DNA from: Erysipelotrichaceae bacterium
GTDB taxonomy: Bacteria; Bacillota_I; Bacilli_A; Erysipelotrichales; Erysipelotrichaceae
Direction of reading: 5' to 3'
Assembly (NCBI GenBank): GCA_030526485.1
Contig: JAUNCS010000017.1
Coordinates: 1 to 37,792, forward strand
Length of the DNA stretch: 37,792 nucleotides
Of the stretch, positions 14,848-22,907 are shown piece by piece (the first letter of the stretch is position 1; the number at the start of each line of letters is the position of its first letter). Both the position numbers and the translations under genes were made by a program. The notes beneath the pieces were generated by a model. It saw only the letters and a list, made by a program, of their open reading frames with translations, was not told the DNA's origin and did no database searches.

Positions 14848-16508
14848 TATTCAGACTCCAAATTCACCTCAACAATGGCTGGTAAAATCATTGGACGTTT
14901 ACCTGTACACTTTGCGACGTAAGCCGAAATCTTTTCCTTGGCTTCCATTCTTACTTTCATATTGTCGTAGCGATTGTCTTTTACCGCAACAGCAACGGTA
15001 TCTACAAGTATATTTCCTATTTCAGCTAAAAGGTTTTCCGCATCCTTTAAGTAGATAACACCTCTACTTTGAACATCCGGACCACCAATCAGCGCCTTTG
15101 TCTTAAAATCAATTACAATACCAGCCACAATAGCACCATCAGTGCTTAATGTTTCTCTATCTTTTAGAACCATTCCGCTCACATTGGCAGAATCAGATCC
15201 ATCAATCAGTATTTCTTCCAGTTCAATACTGTCATGTGTTGAAACCAGTTTTTCATTTTCAAAAGTCGCAAACTGACCGTTATCAAGAATAACGATCTTG
15301 TCTGGACGATAACCCATTTCCACAGCGGTATCCGCATTGTTGATTAACTGCGAATACTGACCCTTAATAGGCATATAGTATTTAGGTTTTACGACATAAA
15401 GCATCATCTTCAAGTCTTCACGTGAAGCATGCATTGACAAGATGTCTTTCTTATTAAATTTAACAATCTTGACATCAGCCTTATATAAGTCGTTTTCCAT
15501 AGCAGTAGCTTCTTTTTCAGTACCAGGTACAACTGGGGAAGCAATCACCACTAAGTCAGTCTTCTTTAATTCAATCAGACGGTCTTCACCAATCGCAATA
15601 TTATTTAAACGCTTAAAGACACGCTTACCAGAACCAGAAACAACACAAATGATATTAGTCATATCATTAGAAAACTCTTTATGAGTAACAATTGTATTAG
15701 CTGGAATCTTATAGTAACCTAAGTCATCAACGTGTTTAAGCAGTTTTAAATGGTTTTCATCATAGAAGAAAACCTTGCGCTTATACTTTTTAGCCAAGTC
15801 CAGAATTTCAATAATACGATATAAATTCTGACGGTATAAAGTGACAATCATACGTTCATCCAGATTGTCGATATATGTTTCAATATGGTCAGTAATCTTA
15901 TGCTTAGGAGCGGTGTAATTAGCTCTGTTTGCCCCTACTGATTCTGTCATCAGACATAAGACATCTCTTTCACCAATCTTAGACATAATGCGCATATTCA
16001 TCGCAAAAGCTTCCTTAGATAGGTCGTAGTCAATTATAAATTCTGGGATATAGACAACAGCACCCTGGTCAGTCTCAAAAATCAGACCTACACCATCAGC
16101 CATTGACATCACTACCGGGAAGGTATGAATCAAATGACCATGAATCTTTAATTCACCTTCTCTACGGATTACATTTATTCGCTTTTTACTTGATTTAGGA
16201 AGTTCATCTTCAATGATTTTCGCTGTTAAAGCCGTAGCATAAACATCGAAGTCTGCCTCCTTTAATATATGACCCAGAGCCATCATTACATCATCATGGG
16301 CGTGAGTGATGAAAATGCCTCTAACGCGATCTTTATTTTCAATTAAATAACTAAAGTCAGGAATTATATATTCAACACCCAACTGCTGGTTATCAGGGTA
16401 TTTTAGTCCTGCATCGACCACAAAAATATCATCATCTATTTCGATACAGTACATGTTTTTTCCATCTTCATCAAGGCCACCTAAAGCCATTAGACGAACT
16501 TTTTCCAT
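14847..16508 (-). CDS. rnjB: ribonuclease J paralogue with degenerate active site (RNase J2-like)
   Basis: The 553-residue protein has RNase J architecture: metallo-beta-lactamase domain, beta-CASP domain, and C-terminal domain ending KRPMILPAIVEVN. Several metal-site residues are changed. HxHxDH reads HAHDDV (His69, His71 and Asp73 kept; last His replaced by Val74). The next histidine is replaced by Met134, HTGDF reads YIPEF (Asp to Glu156), and PxHGEY reads PIKGQY (His to Lys382). His360 in the MHASREDL motif is kept. It likely has little or no catalysis and works as the partner of a J1 protein elsewhere, as known for J2 in other Bacillota. The rnjB-ftsK order is as in Bacillus. A GGAGG Shine-Dalgarno supports the start. 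Confidence 0.88.
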   Translation of the reverse strand: MEKVRLMALGGLDEDGKNMYCIEIDDDIFVVDAGLKYPDNQQLGVEYIIPDFSYLIENKDRVRGIFITHAHDDVMMALGHILKEADFDVYATALTAKIIEDELPKSSKKRINVIRREGELKIHGHLIHTFPVVMSMADGVGLIFETDQGAVVYIPEFIIDYDLSKEAFAMNMRIMSKIGERDVLCLMTESVGANRANYTAPKHKITDHIETYIDNLDERMIVTLYRQNLYRIIEILDLAKKYKRKVFFYDENHLKLLKHVDDLGYYKIPANTIVTHKEFSNDMTNIICVVSGSGKRVFKRLNNIAIGEDRLIELKKTDLVVIASPVVPGTEKEATAMENDLYKADVKIVKFNKKDILSMHASREDLKMMLYVVKPKYYMPIKGQYSQLINNADTAVEMGYRPDKIVILDNGQFATFENEKLVSTHDSIELEEILIDGSDSANVSGMVLKDRETLSTDGAIVAGIVIDFKTKALIGGPDVQSRGVIYLKDAENLLAEIGNILVDTVAVAVKDNRYDNMKVRMEAKEKISAYVAKCTGKRPMILPAIVEVNLESE

Positions 16509-16539
16509 GTATTATATTCCTCCATAAAAATTCATACTT

Positions 16540-16568
16540 ATTATAGAAAAAAAGACTTGCTTATTCAA
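16540..16568 (-). promoter_or_regulatory. rnjB operon promoter nested in the upstream terminator
   Basis: The -10 TATAAT (16545-16540) and -35 TTGAAT (16568-16563) have a 17-base spacer. The -35 is in the loop of the preceding terminator hairpin and the T run forms the spacer. A normal leader with GGAGG follows. Confidence 0.65.
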
Positions 16569-16581
16569 TAAAACAAGTCTT
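16547..16581 (-). terminator. terminator of the miaB-membrane protein operon
   Basis: Eight-base arms AAGACTTG and CAAGTCTT (plus-strand positions 16552-16559 and 16574-16581) have a 14-base loop and seven T on the minus strand. The stem overlaps the upstream stop codon (16582-16580). Confidence 0.8.
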
Positions 16582-16903
16582 AAGAATTTAACTTTGAAAA
16601 TGAGGCAAAAAAGTAGATTACATCGATTAATAAACATAGAATTGCCAGGTAACCAAAGACCTTTAACAAGGTCATAATCATTAGTCCTAAGAATACAAAG
16701 AATAATCCAATCAAGCCATATAAAATGGTAACTCTTTTATATTCTCTATCAGTATCAACCTGCTTTTGTTCCTCTTCACTTAGATTCAGATAGAAAGAAG
16801 AATAAATAGGTCCTTCTTTCTTTCTGGTCATATTGGCATATGACAAGAGAAGATAAGCTACAATCATTGAGCTTACTCCCATAAAGATCTGCCAAAGTTC
16901 CAT
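16580..16903 (-). CDS. hypothetical membrane protein
   Basis: The 107-residue protein has a first hydrophobic helix (about 5-23), a polar middle with SSFYLNLSEEEQKQVD, and two further hydrophobic stretches (about 58-80 and 83-100). The family was not recognised. Its start overlaps the miaB stop as TAATG, so it is translated with miaB and shares its mRNA up to the terminator. Nothing links it mechanistically to tRNA modification. Confidence 0.7.
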   Translation of the reverse strand: MELWQIFMGVSSMIVAYLLLSYANMTRKKEGPIYSSFYLNLSEEEQKQVDTDREYKRVTILYGLIGLFFVFLGLMIMTLLKVFGYLAILCLLIDVIYFFASFSKLNS

Positions 16904-18342
16904 TAAAGTTCAACCTTGGAAACCATCTTGCCCTTTAAAGAGAAAGACATGGCTTCTTCAATTTCCACCATAACAAGATCGCCAACCTTAACATCATCAC
17001 CAGTAAAGTTAACCAGCTTATTTTCAACTGTATAACCAGAATAAGCATTGGCATTCTTTTTAGAAATACCATCAACCAGTACTTCTACTGTCTGACCCTT
17101 GAACTTCTGCATAGATTCATTAGCCCACTTGGCTACATGCTGATTTAATTCTTGTAAACGAGCTTCCTTAACTTCTCTAGGTGTAAGATCTTCCATACGG
17201 GCAGCAGGCGTACCACTTCTTTTTGAATAGATGAAAGTAAAGGCATTATCATACTTACAATAGTCAACCATATCCAGGGTATCCTTAAAGTCTTCATCAG
17301 TTTCATTAGGGAAACCAACAATGATATCAGTTGTAAAGGCATAGTGAGGCACAGCCTTTTTAATCTTATCAAACAGTTCCTTATAGCTTTCCTTAGTATA
17401 ATGTCTGTTCATTAGCTTTAAGACATCATTAGAACCACTCTGTACTGGTAAATGTAAGTATGGACAAACATTCTCATTACGAGCTAAACAATCAATCATC
17501 TTATCAGTAAAGCCCCAAGGATTACTTGTCACAAAACGGATTCTTCTAATACCAGTCTTAGCTACTTCATCCAAAAGATCAGCAAAGTCATAGCCAAGCT
17601 TTAAATCACGGCCATAGTCATTGACATTCTGTCCAAGTAAACAGATTTCAACATAGCCTTCTTCTTTTAGCTGTTTAACTTCCTTAACAACATCTTCAAG
17701 TAGTCTACTTCTTTCCTTACCTCTTGTATAAGGAACAATGCAATAAGTACAGAAGTTATCGCAGCCATACATAATATTTACCCAGGCCTTATGTGAGGCA
17801 AATCTTGTTACTGGTACTTCTTCAATAACTTCACCCTGCTTGGAATAAACTTCAACCGCTCTTTTCTTGTTAGCGGTTAAGACATCATTGATCAGCTTAG
17901 GTAAAGAAGTGATATTGTGGGTACCAAAGATGATATCAACCTGGTGGTATTTAGAAAGAATTTCTTCAACAGTCTTTTCTTCTTGAGCCATACAGCCACA
18001 AATACCAATCAGCATTGATGGTTTTTCTCTTTTTAGTCTCTTTAAGGCACCAATTTCACCAAAGACCTTATCTTCTGCGCCCTCTCTTACAGCACAGGTA
18101 TTAATAAGGACTAAATCAGCCTCAGTTTCATCTTTTGCCGGACTATAAGACATATCTTCCAAAAGACCAGCAATAGATTCAGAGTCACGCTGATTAGCCT
18201 GACAGCCATGAGTCTTGATAAAGTATTTCTTATCAGCACCAAGAGTTTTATATTCATCACTTATTTCAAAAATGACTTTTTTAGTTTCACCAGTACGATT
18301 GCTGGCAAGTTTTAAATCAGGTAATTTATAATCTTTTTTCAT
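16903..18342 (-). CDS. miaB: tRNA-2-methylthio-N6-dimethylallyladenosine synthase MiaB
   Basis: The 479-residue radical-SAM methylthiotransferase adds the ms2 group to i6A37 in tRNAs reading UNN codons. The N-terminal domain holds three cysteines for the auxiliary cluster (KTHGCQANQRDSE, NTCAVREGAEDK, GICGCMAQEE). The radical-SAM triad is in YGCDNFCTYCIVPYTRG, and a TRAM domain ends the protein. An upstream in-frame start would add 36 unrelated residues read through the ferredoxin terminator, so the ATG at 18342 was chosen. No Shine-Dalgarno precedes it. A TAAAAT lies 8 bases upstream, so the leader is at most a base or two. A ferredoxin gene lies just upstream. Confidence 0.96.
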   Translation of the reverse strand: MKKDYKLPDLKLASNRTGETKKVIFEISDEYKTLGADKKYFIKTHGCQANQRDSESIAGLLEDMSYSPAKDETEADLVLINTCAVREGAEDKVFGEIGALKRLKREKPSMLIGICGCMAQEEKTVEEILSKYHQVDIIFGTHNITSLPKLINDVLTANKKRAVEVYSKQGEVIEEVPVTRFASHKAWVNIMYGCDNFCTYCIVPYTRGKERSRLLEDVVKEVKQLKEEGYVEICLLGQNVNDYGRDLKLGYDFADLLDEVAKTGIRRIRFVTSNPWGFTDKMIDCLARNENVCPYLHLPVQSGSNDVLKLMNRHYTKESYKELFDKIKKAVPHYAFTTDIIVGFPNETDEDFKDTLDMVDYCKYDNAFTFIYSKRSGTPAARMEDLTPREVKEARLQELNQHVAKWANESMQKFKGQTVEVLVDGISKKNANAYSGYTVENKLVNFTGDDVKVGDLVMVEIEEAMSFSLKGKMVSKVEL

Positions 18343-18350
18343 ACGAAATA

Positions 18351-18379
18351 ATTTTACAGGAAGGCATAAAAAAAACCAA
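18351..18379 (-). promoter_or_regulatory. candidate miaB promoter overlapping the ferredoxin terminator
   Basis: The -10 TAAAAT (18356-18351) and -35 TTGGTT (18379-18374) have a 17-base spacer. The -35 is the descending arm of the ferredoxin terminator. The ATG is 8 bases after the -10. Confidence 0.5.
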
Positions 18380-18393
18380 GTTTGCACTTGGTT
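18368..18393 (-). terminator. ferredoxin gene terminator
   Basis: Eight-base arms AACCAAGT and ACTTGGTT (plus-strand positions 18374-18381 and 18386-18393) have a 4-base loop and a run of eight T on the minus strand. Confidence 0.85.
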
Positions 18394-18410
18394 TAATTTT
18401 TTTCTACTAA

Positions 18411-18584
18411 TTATTGAGAAATAGCGCCTACTGGGCATGTACCCATACAAGCACAGCAGTCAACACAAGTATCTTCTACAACTTCACACTTACCTTCAGC
18501 GTTTAAGTTTAAAGAGCTTGTTGGACATACACCTGTGCACGCACCACAACCGATGCAAGCATCTGCATTTACCTTAACTGGCAT
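18411..18584 (-). CDS. 2[4Fe-4S] ferredoxin
   Basis: The 57-residue clostridial-type ferredoxin has two CxxCxxCxxxCP motifs, CIGCGACTGVCP and CVDCCACMGTCP. These bind two [4Fe-4S] clusters for low-potential electron transfer in the cytoplasm. The second motif has one extra cysteine, as CVDCC. The ATG at 18584 was chosen because an AAGGAGGAG Shine-Dalgarno lies at the right distance. The gene has its own promoter and terminator. It sits directly upstream of miaB, whose radical-SAM chemistry needs low-potential electrons; a link is possible but not shown. Confidence 0.95.
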   Translation of the reverse strand: MPVKVNADACIGCGACTGVCPTSSLNLNAEGKCEVVEDTCVDCCACMGTCPVGAISQ

Positions 18585-18610
18585 GATTATCTCCTCCTTT
18601 ATCAAGATTT

Positions 18611-18639
18611 ATTATAGTCTTAATAATTTCATTTCTCAA
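18611..18639 (-). promoter_or_regulatory. ferredoxin gene promoter
   Basis: The -10 TATAAT (18616-18611) and -35 TTGAGA (18639-18634) have a 17-base spacer, close to the vegetative sigma consensus. Confidence 0.75.
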
Positions 18640-18692
18640 TAAGACAGATGTGCTTTTGTGTATATTACAATAGAGGTGAAAGGAAAACTATT

Positions 18693-19631
18693 ATGAAAAA
18701 AATAATAATATGTTTATGTCTCTTATTGTCCTTTAGCGGCTGTTCCAAAAAAGAAAAAGAACAAGTCACTATTCCCGATATTGAATTAAAAGAACCATTT
18801 AATGAAGAAAAGATATTAAACAGTCTAATCGGAAACTGGGAATATGACACTTATAAAGTTCTAAGCGATAAAAGCGGCAACAGCTTCTATTCAGCTGGTC
18901 TATTAATAAGTGATGACTATAAGGGTGAACTTACCCTTTCTGGCGATCTTGACTATGTCTATGAACCAGAACTTAGCTTAAGAGTTCATGAAGGTGATCT
19001 GATGAAAGAATATGGCAATGATACCTGGTACTTTAGTCTTGATGGATCAATGTCCCTGGCTGGCAATGAATTTGTGGGAACAGTAGTTGAAGAAACCATG
19101 ATTCTAAAATGCGATATCTATCAGATGAAAGATATGGAAAGTGACTTGGAAAAATCGGTTGTCATGTATCTAAGCAAGTATGAACATACAAGTTTCCAGG
19201 CTCCTATTTATGACGCCATGGAAAGTATGCCTGAGGAACTTGTGAACGACTTAAATAACAGTGACCTTTCCGCTTATGCCCTGGCTCTTATCTATGCCAA
19301 TCCAAGTGAAGAAGTAAGAAGTCATCATATTGACGAATTGGATCTGGAAGACAGTGATGAATATGTACTGATTGTTCCAATTCAAAAGAACACTCACATT
19401 AAAGTCTATAGTGGTGAATATGACGGCAACAATGAAAGTCCGGTTGGCTTTACCAATATTAATGAAGAATACTTTAAAGTGCTGGATGCTGGTGAAGGAT
19501 TATTAATTAAAACAAATATCCCAGAAGGTATGCCATCTTACTACATTGAATTTGAAAACATTGATGGCTATGCCTATTGGATACTAAGCTATCCTGGTGA
19601 ATCCAACCCATATCTATTAAAAAGTGAATAA
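18693..19631 (+). CDS. hypothetical lipoprotein
   Basis: The 312-residue protein has a lipoprotein signal peptide, MKKIIICLCLLLSFSGC, with the lipidated cysteine expected at residue 17, followed by a lysine-rich stretch. It is therefore probably anchored on the outer face of the membrane. The mature part is acidic. An early LIGNWEYDTYKV segment and later beta-rich stretches hint at a lipocalin-like fold, but no family was recognised. The ATG at 18693 was chosen for its GGTGAAAGGA Shine-Dalgarno and the signal peptide. It is the only plus-strand gene between 1.3 and 36 kb, divergent from the ferredoxin gene and convergent with the TPM gene. Confidence 0.85.
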   Translation: MKKIIICLCLLLSFSGCSKKEKEQVTIPDIELKEPFNEEKILNSLIGNWEYDTYKVLSDKSGNSFYSAGLLISDDYKGELTLSGDLDYVYEPELSLRVHEGDLMKEYGNDTWYFSLDGSMSLAGNEFVGTVVEETMILKCDIYQMKDMESDLEKSVVMYLSKYEHTSFQAPIYDAMESMPEELVNDLNNSDLSAYALALIYANPSEEVRSHHIDELDLEDSDEYVLIVPIQKNTHIKVYSGEYDGNNESPVGFTNINEEYFKVLDAGEGLLIKTNIPEGMPSYYIEFENIDGYAYWILSYPGESNPYLLKSE

Positions 19632-19657
19632 AGGACAAGCTACCAACTTGTCCTTTT
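19630..19657. terminator. bidirectional terminator between the lipoprotein and TPM genes
   Basis: Ten-base arms AAAGGACAAG (19630-19639) and CTTGTCCTTT (19647-19656) have a 7-base loop, with A-rich sequence on one side and T on the other, so it can serve both strands. The lipoprotein stop codon overlaps the first arm. Confidence 0.75.
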
Positions 19658-19664
19658 AAAATGC

Positions 19665-20444
19665 TTAGAATTTTCTTGAACCACCGGTGTGTCTTACACC
19701 ACTTGAAGATTTAAAGCTGCCAGAAGAACCTCCTGAAGAAGATTTACTTGAACTTATCTTTACCCTGGATACAGTGTTATATAACTTGATATCACCGCTT
19801 CTGAATACTCTAAAATCGCTAGGATTTATATATTCATGAGCGTTTTCCTGTTTTCTTTCACTCTTTAACTGGCTCTTTAAACTGCCCTTTTTAATAAGAC
19901 CAGCAATACCAGCAATTACTGTCGAAGAACCTAGAATTGTCATGATCTTAGTCTTAATAACTGACTGTTCAGAGAACTTGTTTGAATTGTTGAAGACATA
20001 ATCAACACCTGATAGCAGGTCTTCTACAGCCGCACTGTATTGACCATTAGACAGATAAGTACCTACATAGTTATCCAAAAGATAATCAATAGCTCTGGCA
20101 TTTAATTCTCTATCCTGTATATCACCCGAAGAAACAATAGCGTAATCACGGGTATAGAAATTTACATAAAGGATTAAGCCTTCCTTACTGAAACCACCAT
20201 AATCATAATAATCAGCAGCCGCTACTCTGGCTTCCTTATAGCCGATATCCTCTGCTGTATAGACAACAACGATATCGATGCCATATTTCTTGGAATAAGC
20301 TTCCAGTTCACTGTTTAGTACTTCTTCCTCGTAATCATTTACCAGATCTACTTCATCATAAAACAGTCTGGTCTTCGCTGAAACATTAGCTGTTAATAGA
20401 AGTGAGCAGAACAAGACGCATAAAATTGTTAAAAATCTTTTCAT
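19665..20444 (-). CDS. ydjH: TPM-domain membrane protein, YdjH-like
   Basis: The 259-residue protein has a signal peptide (about 1-23, ending NVSA) and a TPM domain starting RLFYDEVDLVNDYEEEVL, with IDIVVVYTAEDIG and LILYVNFYTRDYAIVSSG. A single membrane helix lies near 171-186. The Ser/Gly-rich tail has a GGSSGSF segment, as in YgcG/YdjH proteins. The TPM domain would lie outside the cytoplasm. With its two upstream neighbours it matches the ydjG-ydjH-ydjI set that in Bacillus is co-transcribed with pspA and acts in the membrane stress response. It is last in the operon, 8 bases after ydjG, with a GGAGGG Shine-Dalgarno. Confidence 0.82.
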   Translation of the reverse strand: MKRFLTILCVLFCSLLLTANVSAKTRLFYDEVDLVNDYEEEVLNSELEAYSKKYGIDIVVVYTAEDIGYKEARVAAADYYDYGGFSKEGLILYVNFYTRDYAIVSSGDIQDRELNARAIDYLLDNYVGTYLSNGQYSAAVEDLLSGVDYVFNNSNKFSEQSVIKTKIMTILGSSTVIAGIAGLIKKGSLKSQLKSERKQENAHEYINPSDFRVFRSGDIKLYNTVSRVKISSSKSSSGGSSGSFKSSSGVRHTGGSRKF

Positions 20445-20452
20445 ACACCCTC

Positions 20453-21532
20453 CTATAAAACAAACATAAGAGCGCTCATAATAAGAGCAGCAATCACAAA
20501 GAATAAGAAGAAAGTTGAAATAAAACTCTTAGACAGTTTTGAACTGTCGGCTGGTAAATCACCAACTATCTTGCCAGTCTGGCCATTCATGGCGAAAGTA
20601 TAAACTTTTCCTTCATACTTGGCTGAATAGATATAAACAGGCAATAAAGAATAGTAGCGATCACCTTCTTTTAAACGAACACTTGCGGAATCAAGAGTAA
20701 AAGACTGATAGCCAGTAAGTGAAGAAGTCATAGCTCTAATAACAGAATTTTTGATTCTTTCATTTACTCTTTTTACAGCCTCTTCAGGATCATCATCATA
20801 CTTATCAGCCATAAAGCCAGATAGATAAGCGGTATTAAAGTCAACGGCCTTCTGATAATTAAAAGGTTCCAAAGACTCTAATAGGGTATTATCCAGCTTG
20901 ATGCTGGCATCAACCGGAATCTTATCAAAACTGATATGGGCATCACGATAAGCATAATAGTGTTCAGTGACCGTAACATTGTAGTCACCTTCTCTAAATG
21001 TATGAGAACGTGTAGCCTTAAAGCGGGCTGAACCATCAGATTTCGCATCAAATAGCCAGTAAGGTACATACATGCCCTGTATCTTTTCTAAGACTCTGGC
21101 TGGCTTAAAGTCATCAGGTAAAGCCTTTTTAGAATTTAAGAATTCGGCAAACTTGGTCTTGGCATCCTCTTTGGATAAAGTGAATGGGACAATTAAGTCC
21201 GGCTTCAGCATGCCGTCAAATTCCGTTGGCGAAATAACAGAGTTACCGCAATATGGACAAACGGCAGCACCTAAAGTGCTATCGCCACTTACAGCACCTC
21301 CACAAGATGGACAGACATAAGTCTTCATGCCTGTGCCATCCAGATTAGTATTATTTAATTCACCCCAATTGTATTCATCACTTTGAGTTGTCGAAATGAT
21401 GTCATTATATTCATTCAGGGCTGAGATTTCATATTCAGTGCGACAATGCTGGCAAACCAGATTACCTTTAGTCGCATCAAAGGGAATGCTGGCACCACAG
21501 TTGGGACACTTGTAGCCAACAATATTAGTCAT
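20453..21532 (-). CDS. ydjG: zinc-ribbon membrane protein, YdjG-like
   Basis: The 359-residue protein has two zinc ribbons at its N-terminus (Cys9, Cys12, Cys27, Cys30 and Cys74, Cys77, Cys92, Cys95). A large beta-rich domain follows (VPFTLSKEDAKTKF, MYVPYWLFDA), with a hydrophobic helix at the C-terminus (about 339-358). This is the arrangement of YdjG, a tail-anchored protein of the Bacillus PspA operon. Its start overlaps the ydjI stop as TAATG. It likely forms a membrane complex with the SPFH and TPM neighbours. Confidence 0.82.
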   Translation of the reverse strand: MTNIVGYKCPNCGASIPFDATKGNLVCQHCRTEYEISALNEYNDIISTTQSDEYNWGELNNTNLDGTGMKTYVCPSCGGAVSGDSTLGAAVCPYCGNSVISPTEFDGMLKPDLIVPFTLSKEDAKTKFAEFLNSKKALPDDFKPARVLEKIQGMYVPYWLFDAKSDGSARFKATRSHTFREGDYNVTVTEHYYAYRDAHISFDKIPVDASIKLDNTLLESLEPFNYQKAVDFNTAYLSGFMADKYDDDPEEAVKRVNERIKNSVIRAMTSSLTGYQSFTLDSASVRLKEGDRYYSLLPVYIYSAKYEGKVYTFAMNGQTGKIVGDLPADSSKLSKSFISTFFLFFVIAALIMSALMFVL

Positions 21533-22713
21533 TAAAGCTTAGCTCCGCACTTTGAACAGAAAGCAGCACCAGGTGCTACTTCAGCGCCACACTTAGGGCA
21601 GAAACCGCCAGCTTCTGGTTTCTTAGAACCACATTTTGGACAGAAAGCATCAGTATTAACTGAACCACATGAACATGTCCAAGTTGGACCATTAGCTGCA
21701 GGAGCACTTGCTCTATTAGCTTGAGCAGCAGCTAAAGCCTGGCCAATTTCATCGCCAGCTGCGCCATTTGCCATATTTAAATTCATAAAGCCTACACCAG
21801 CACCAGCCGCATTATTAGCTGCATCTCTCATTGCATCAGCCTTGGCAGCTGCTAAGTTGGCAGCTATCATAGCTGGATCCTTCATTACAGCAGCACGCTG
21901 TAAAGCCTTGATGTAGTCTTCATCTTCCTTAGATAAAGAAATAGAGTTGATACCAAATGAAACAATCTTGATACCGCGAAGTTCAGTCCATTTATTTGAT
22001 AGTAATTCATTTAAAGTATCAGCAAGTTCCATAGTATGAGAAGGAACTTCAGAATATCTGACACCCTTAGCTGCAATAGCTGAGAAAGCCTGACCCATTA
22101 CAGTTAAAAGTTCAGTACGCATCATACCTTCAAGGTTATCCTTAGTGAACGCATCGCTCTGATTACCTGAAACATTCTTAAAGAAATTAAGTGGATTTAC
22201 AACCTTGAATGAGTATTCACCATTGCAACGAACGCTTGCTTCTAGATCTAGACCGATATTAGGATCAACTACTCTAAATGGAATAGCTGTTGGTGTGCCA
22301 TAAAGGTTACCAACGATTTCTTTGGTATTTACATAGTAGATTCTTTGTGATTTAGCAGCTACACCACCATAAGTGAAACGGCCAACCATTTCAGAGAAAG
22401 TTGCACCTAGACCTGAAAGACCACCATCGAAAATACTAGGTGACTTAGTAGTATCAAATGTATACATACCAGGTTCAGCAGCTACTTCTAAGATCTGGCC
22501 TTCATCAACGATGATTGCACACTGGCCATCCGCAACAACGATACCAGAGCCATTAGTAATGACATCAGGGTCACCAAATAAGCCCTTAGAGCCCTTCTTA
22601 ACACCCTTTTGAACTAAAACATTATTATTTAATGAATCGCAGACAAAATAGTCCTTCCATGTATCCGCAACAGTACTTGAAAAAGCACCAACGGCAGCTT
22701 GAATTAAGCCCAT
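21532..22713 (-). CDS. ydjI: SPFH-domain protein, YdjI-like
   Basis: The 393-residue protein has an N-terminal virion-core/SPFH-like domain (IVVADGQCAIIVDEGQILEV, MYTFDTTKSPSIFDGG, then GIKIVSFGINSISLSKED). An Ala/Asn-rich linker follows, and the end has several zinc ribbons (CSCG, CPKCGSKKP, CPKCGAEV, CSKCGAKL). SPFH proteins scaffold membrane microdomains. In Bacillus YdjI works with YdjG and YdjH around PspA. This is the first gene of the operon, with an AGGAGGTAA Shine-Dalgarno. No clear promoter was found in the 194 bases upstream, though an inverted repeat is there. Confidence 0.85.
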   Translation of the reverse strand: MGLIQAAVGAFSSTVADTWKDYFVCDSLNNNVLVQKGVKKGSKGLFGDPDVITNGSGIVVADGQCAIIVDEGQILEVAAEPGMYTFDTTKSPSIFDGGLSGLGATFSEMVGRFTYGGVAAKSQRIYYVNTKEIVGNLYGTPTAIPFRVVDPNIGLDLEASVRCNGEYSFKVVNPLNFFKNVSGNQSDAFTKDNLEGMMRTELLTVMGQAFSAIAAKGVRYSEVPSHTMELADTLNELLSNKWTELRGIKIVSFGINSISLSKEDEDYIKALQRAAVMKDPAMIAANLAAAKADAMRDAANNAAGAGVGFMNLNMANGAAGDEIGQALAAAQANRASAPAANGPTWTCSCGSVNTDAFCPKCGSKKPEAGGFCPKCGAEVAPGAAFCSKCGAKL

Positions 22714-22850
22714 AATTATTACCTCCTAATTAGTAATTTAGTTACCCTAATTTTACAACATATCCCAAGTTCATAAAAACTCTAATGCTTCAAAATGAAA
22801 GAACTGCCTTTTTCTTTTCATTAAATATGACGATATGTAATTTATATGAA

Positions 22851-22869
22851 ACAGAATACACAATTCTGT
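22851..22869. repeat. 19-base inverted repeat upstream of ydjI
   Basis: Seven-base perfect arms ACAGAAT (22851-22857) and ATTCTGT (22863-22869) flank five bases. It lies just past the aspS terminator and has no T run, so it is more like an operator than a second terminator. Its role is unknown. Confidence 0.5.
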
Positions 22870-22874
22870 CCCAC

Positions 22875-22899
22875 AAAAAAAGGACTCGTTTGAGTCCTT
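22875..22899 (-). terminator. aspS terminator
   Basis: Eight-base arms AAGGACTC (22880-22887) and GAGTCCTT (22892-22899) have a 4-base loop, followed by seven T in all on the minus strand. Confidence 0.85.
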
Positions 22900-22907
22900 A
22901 ATATATA

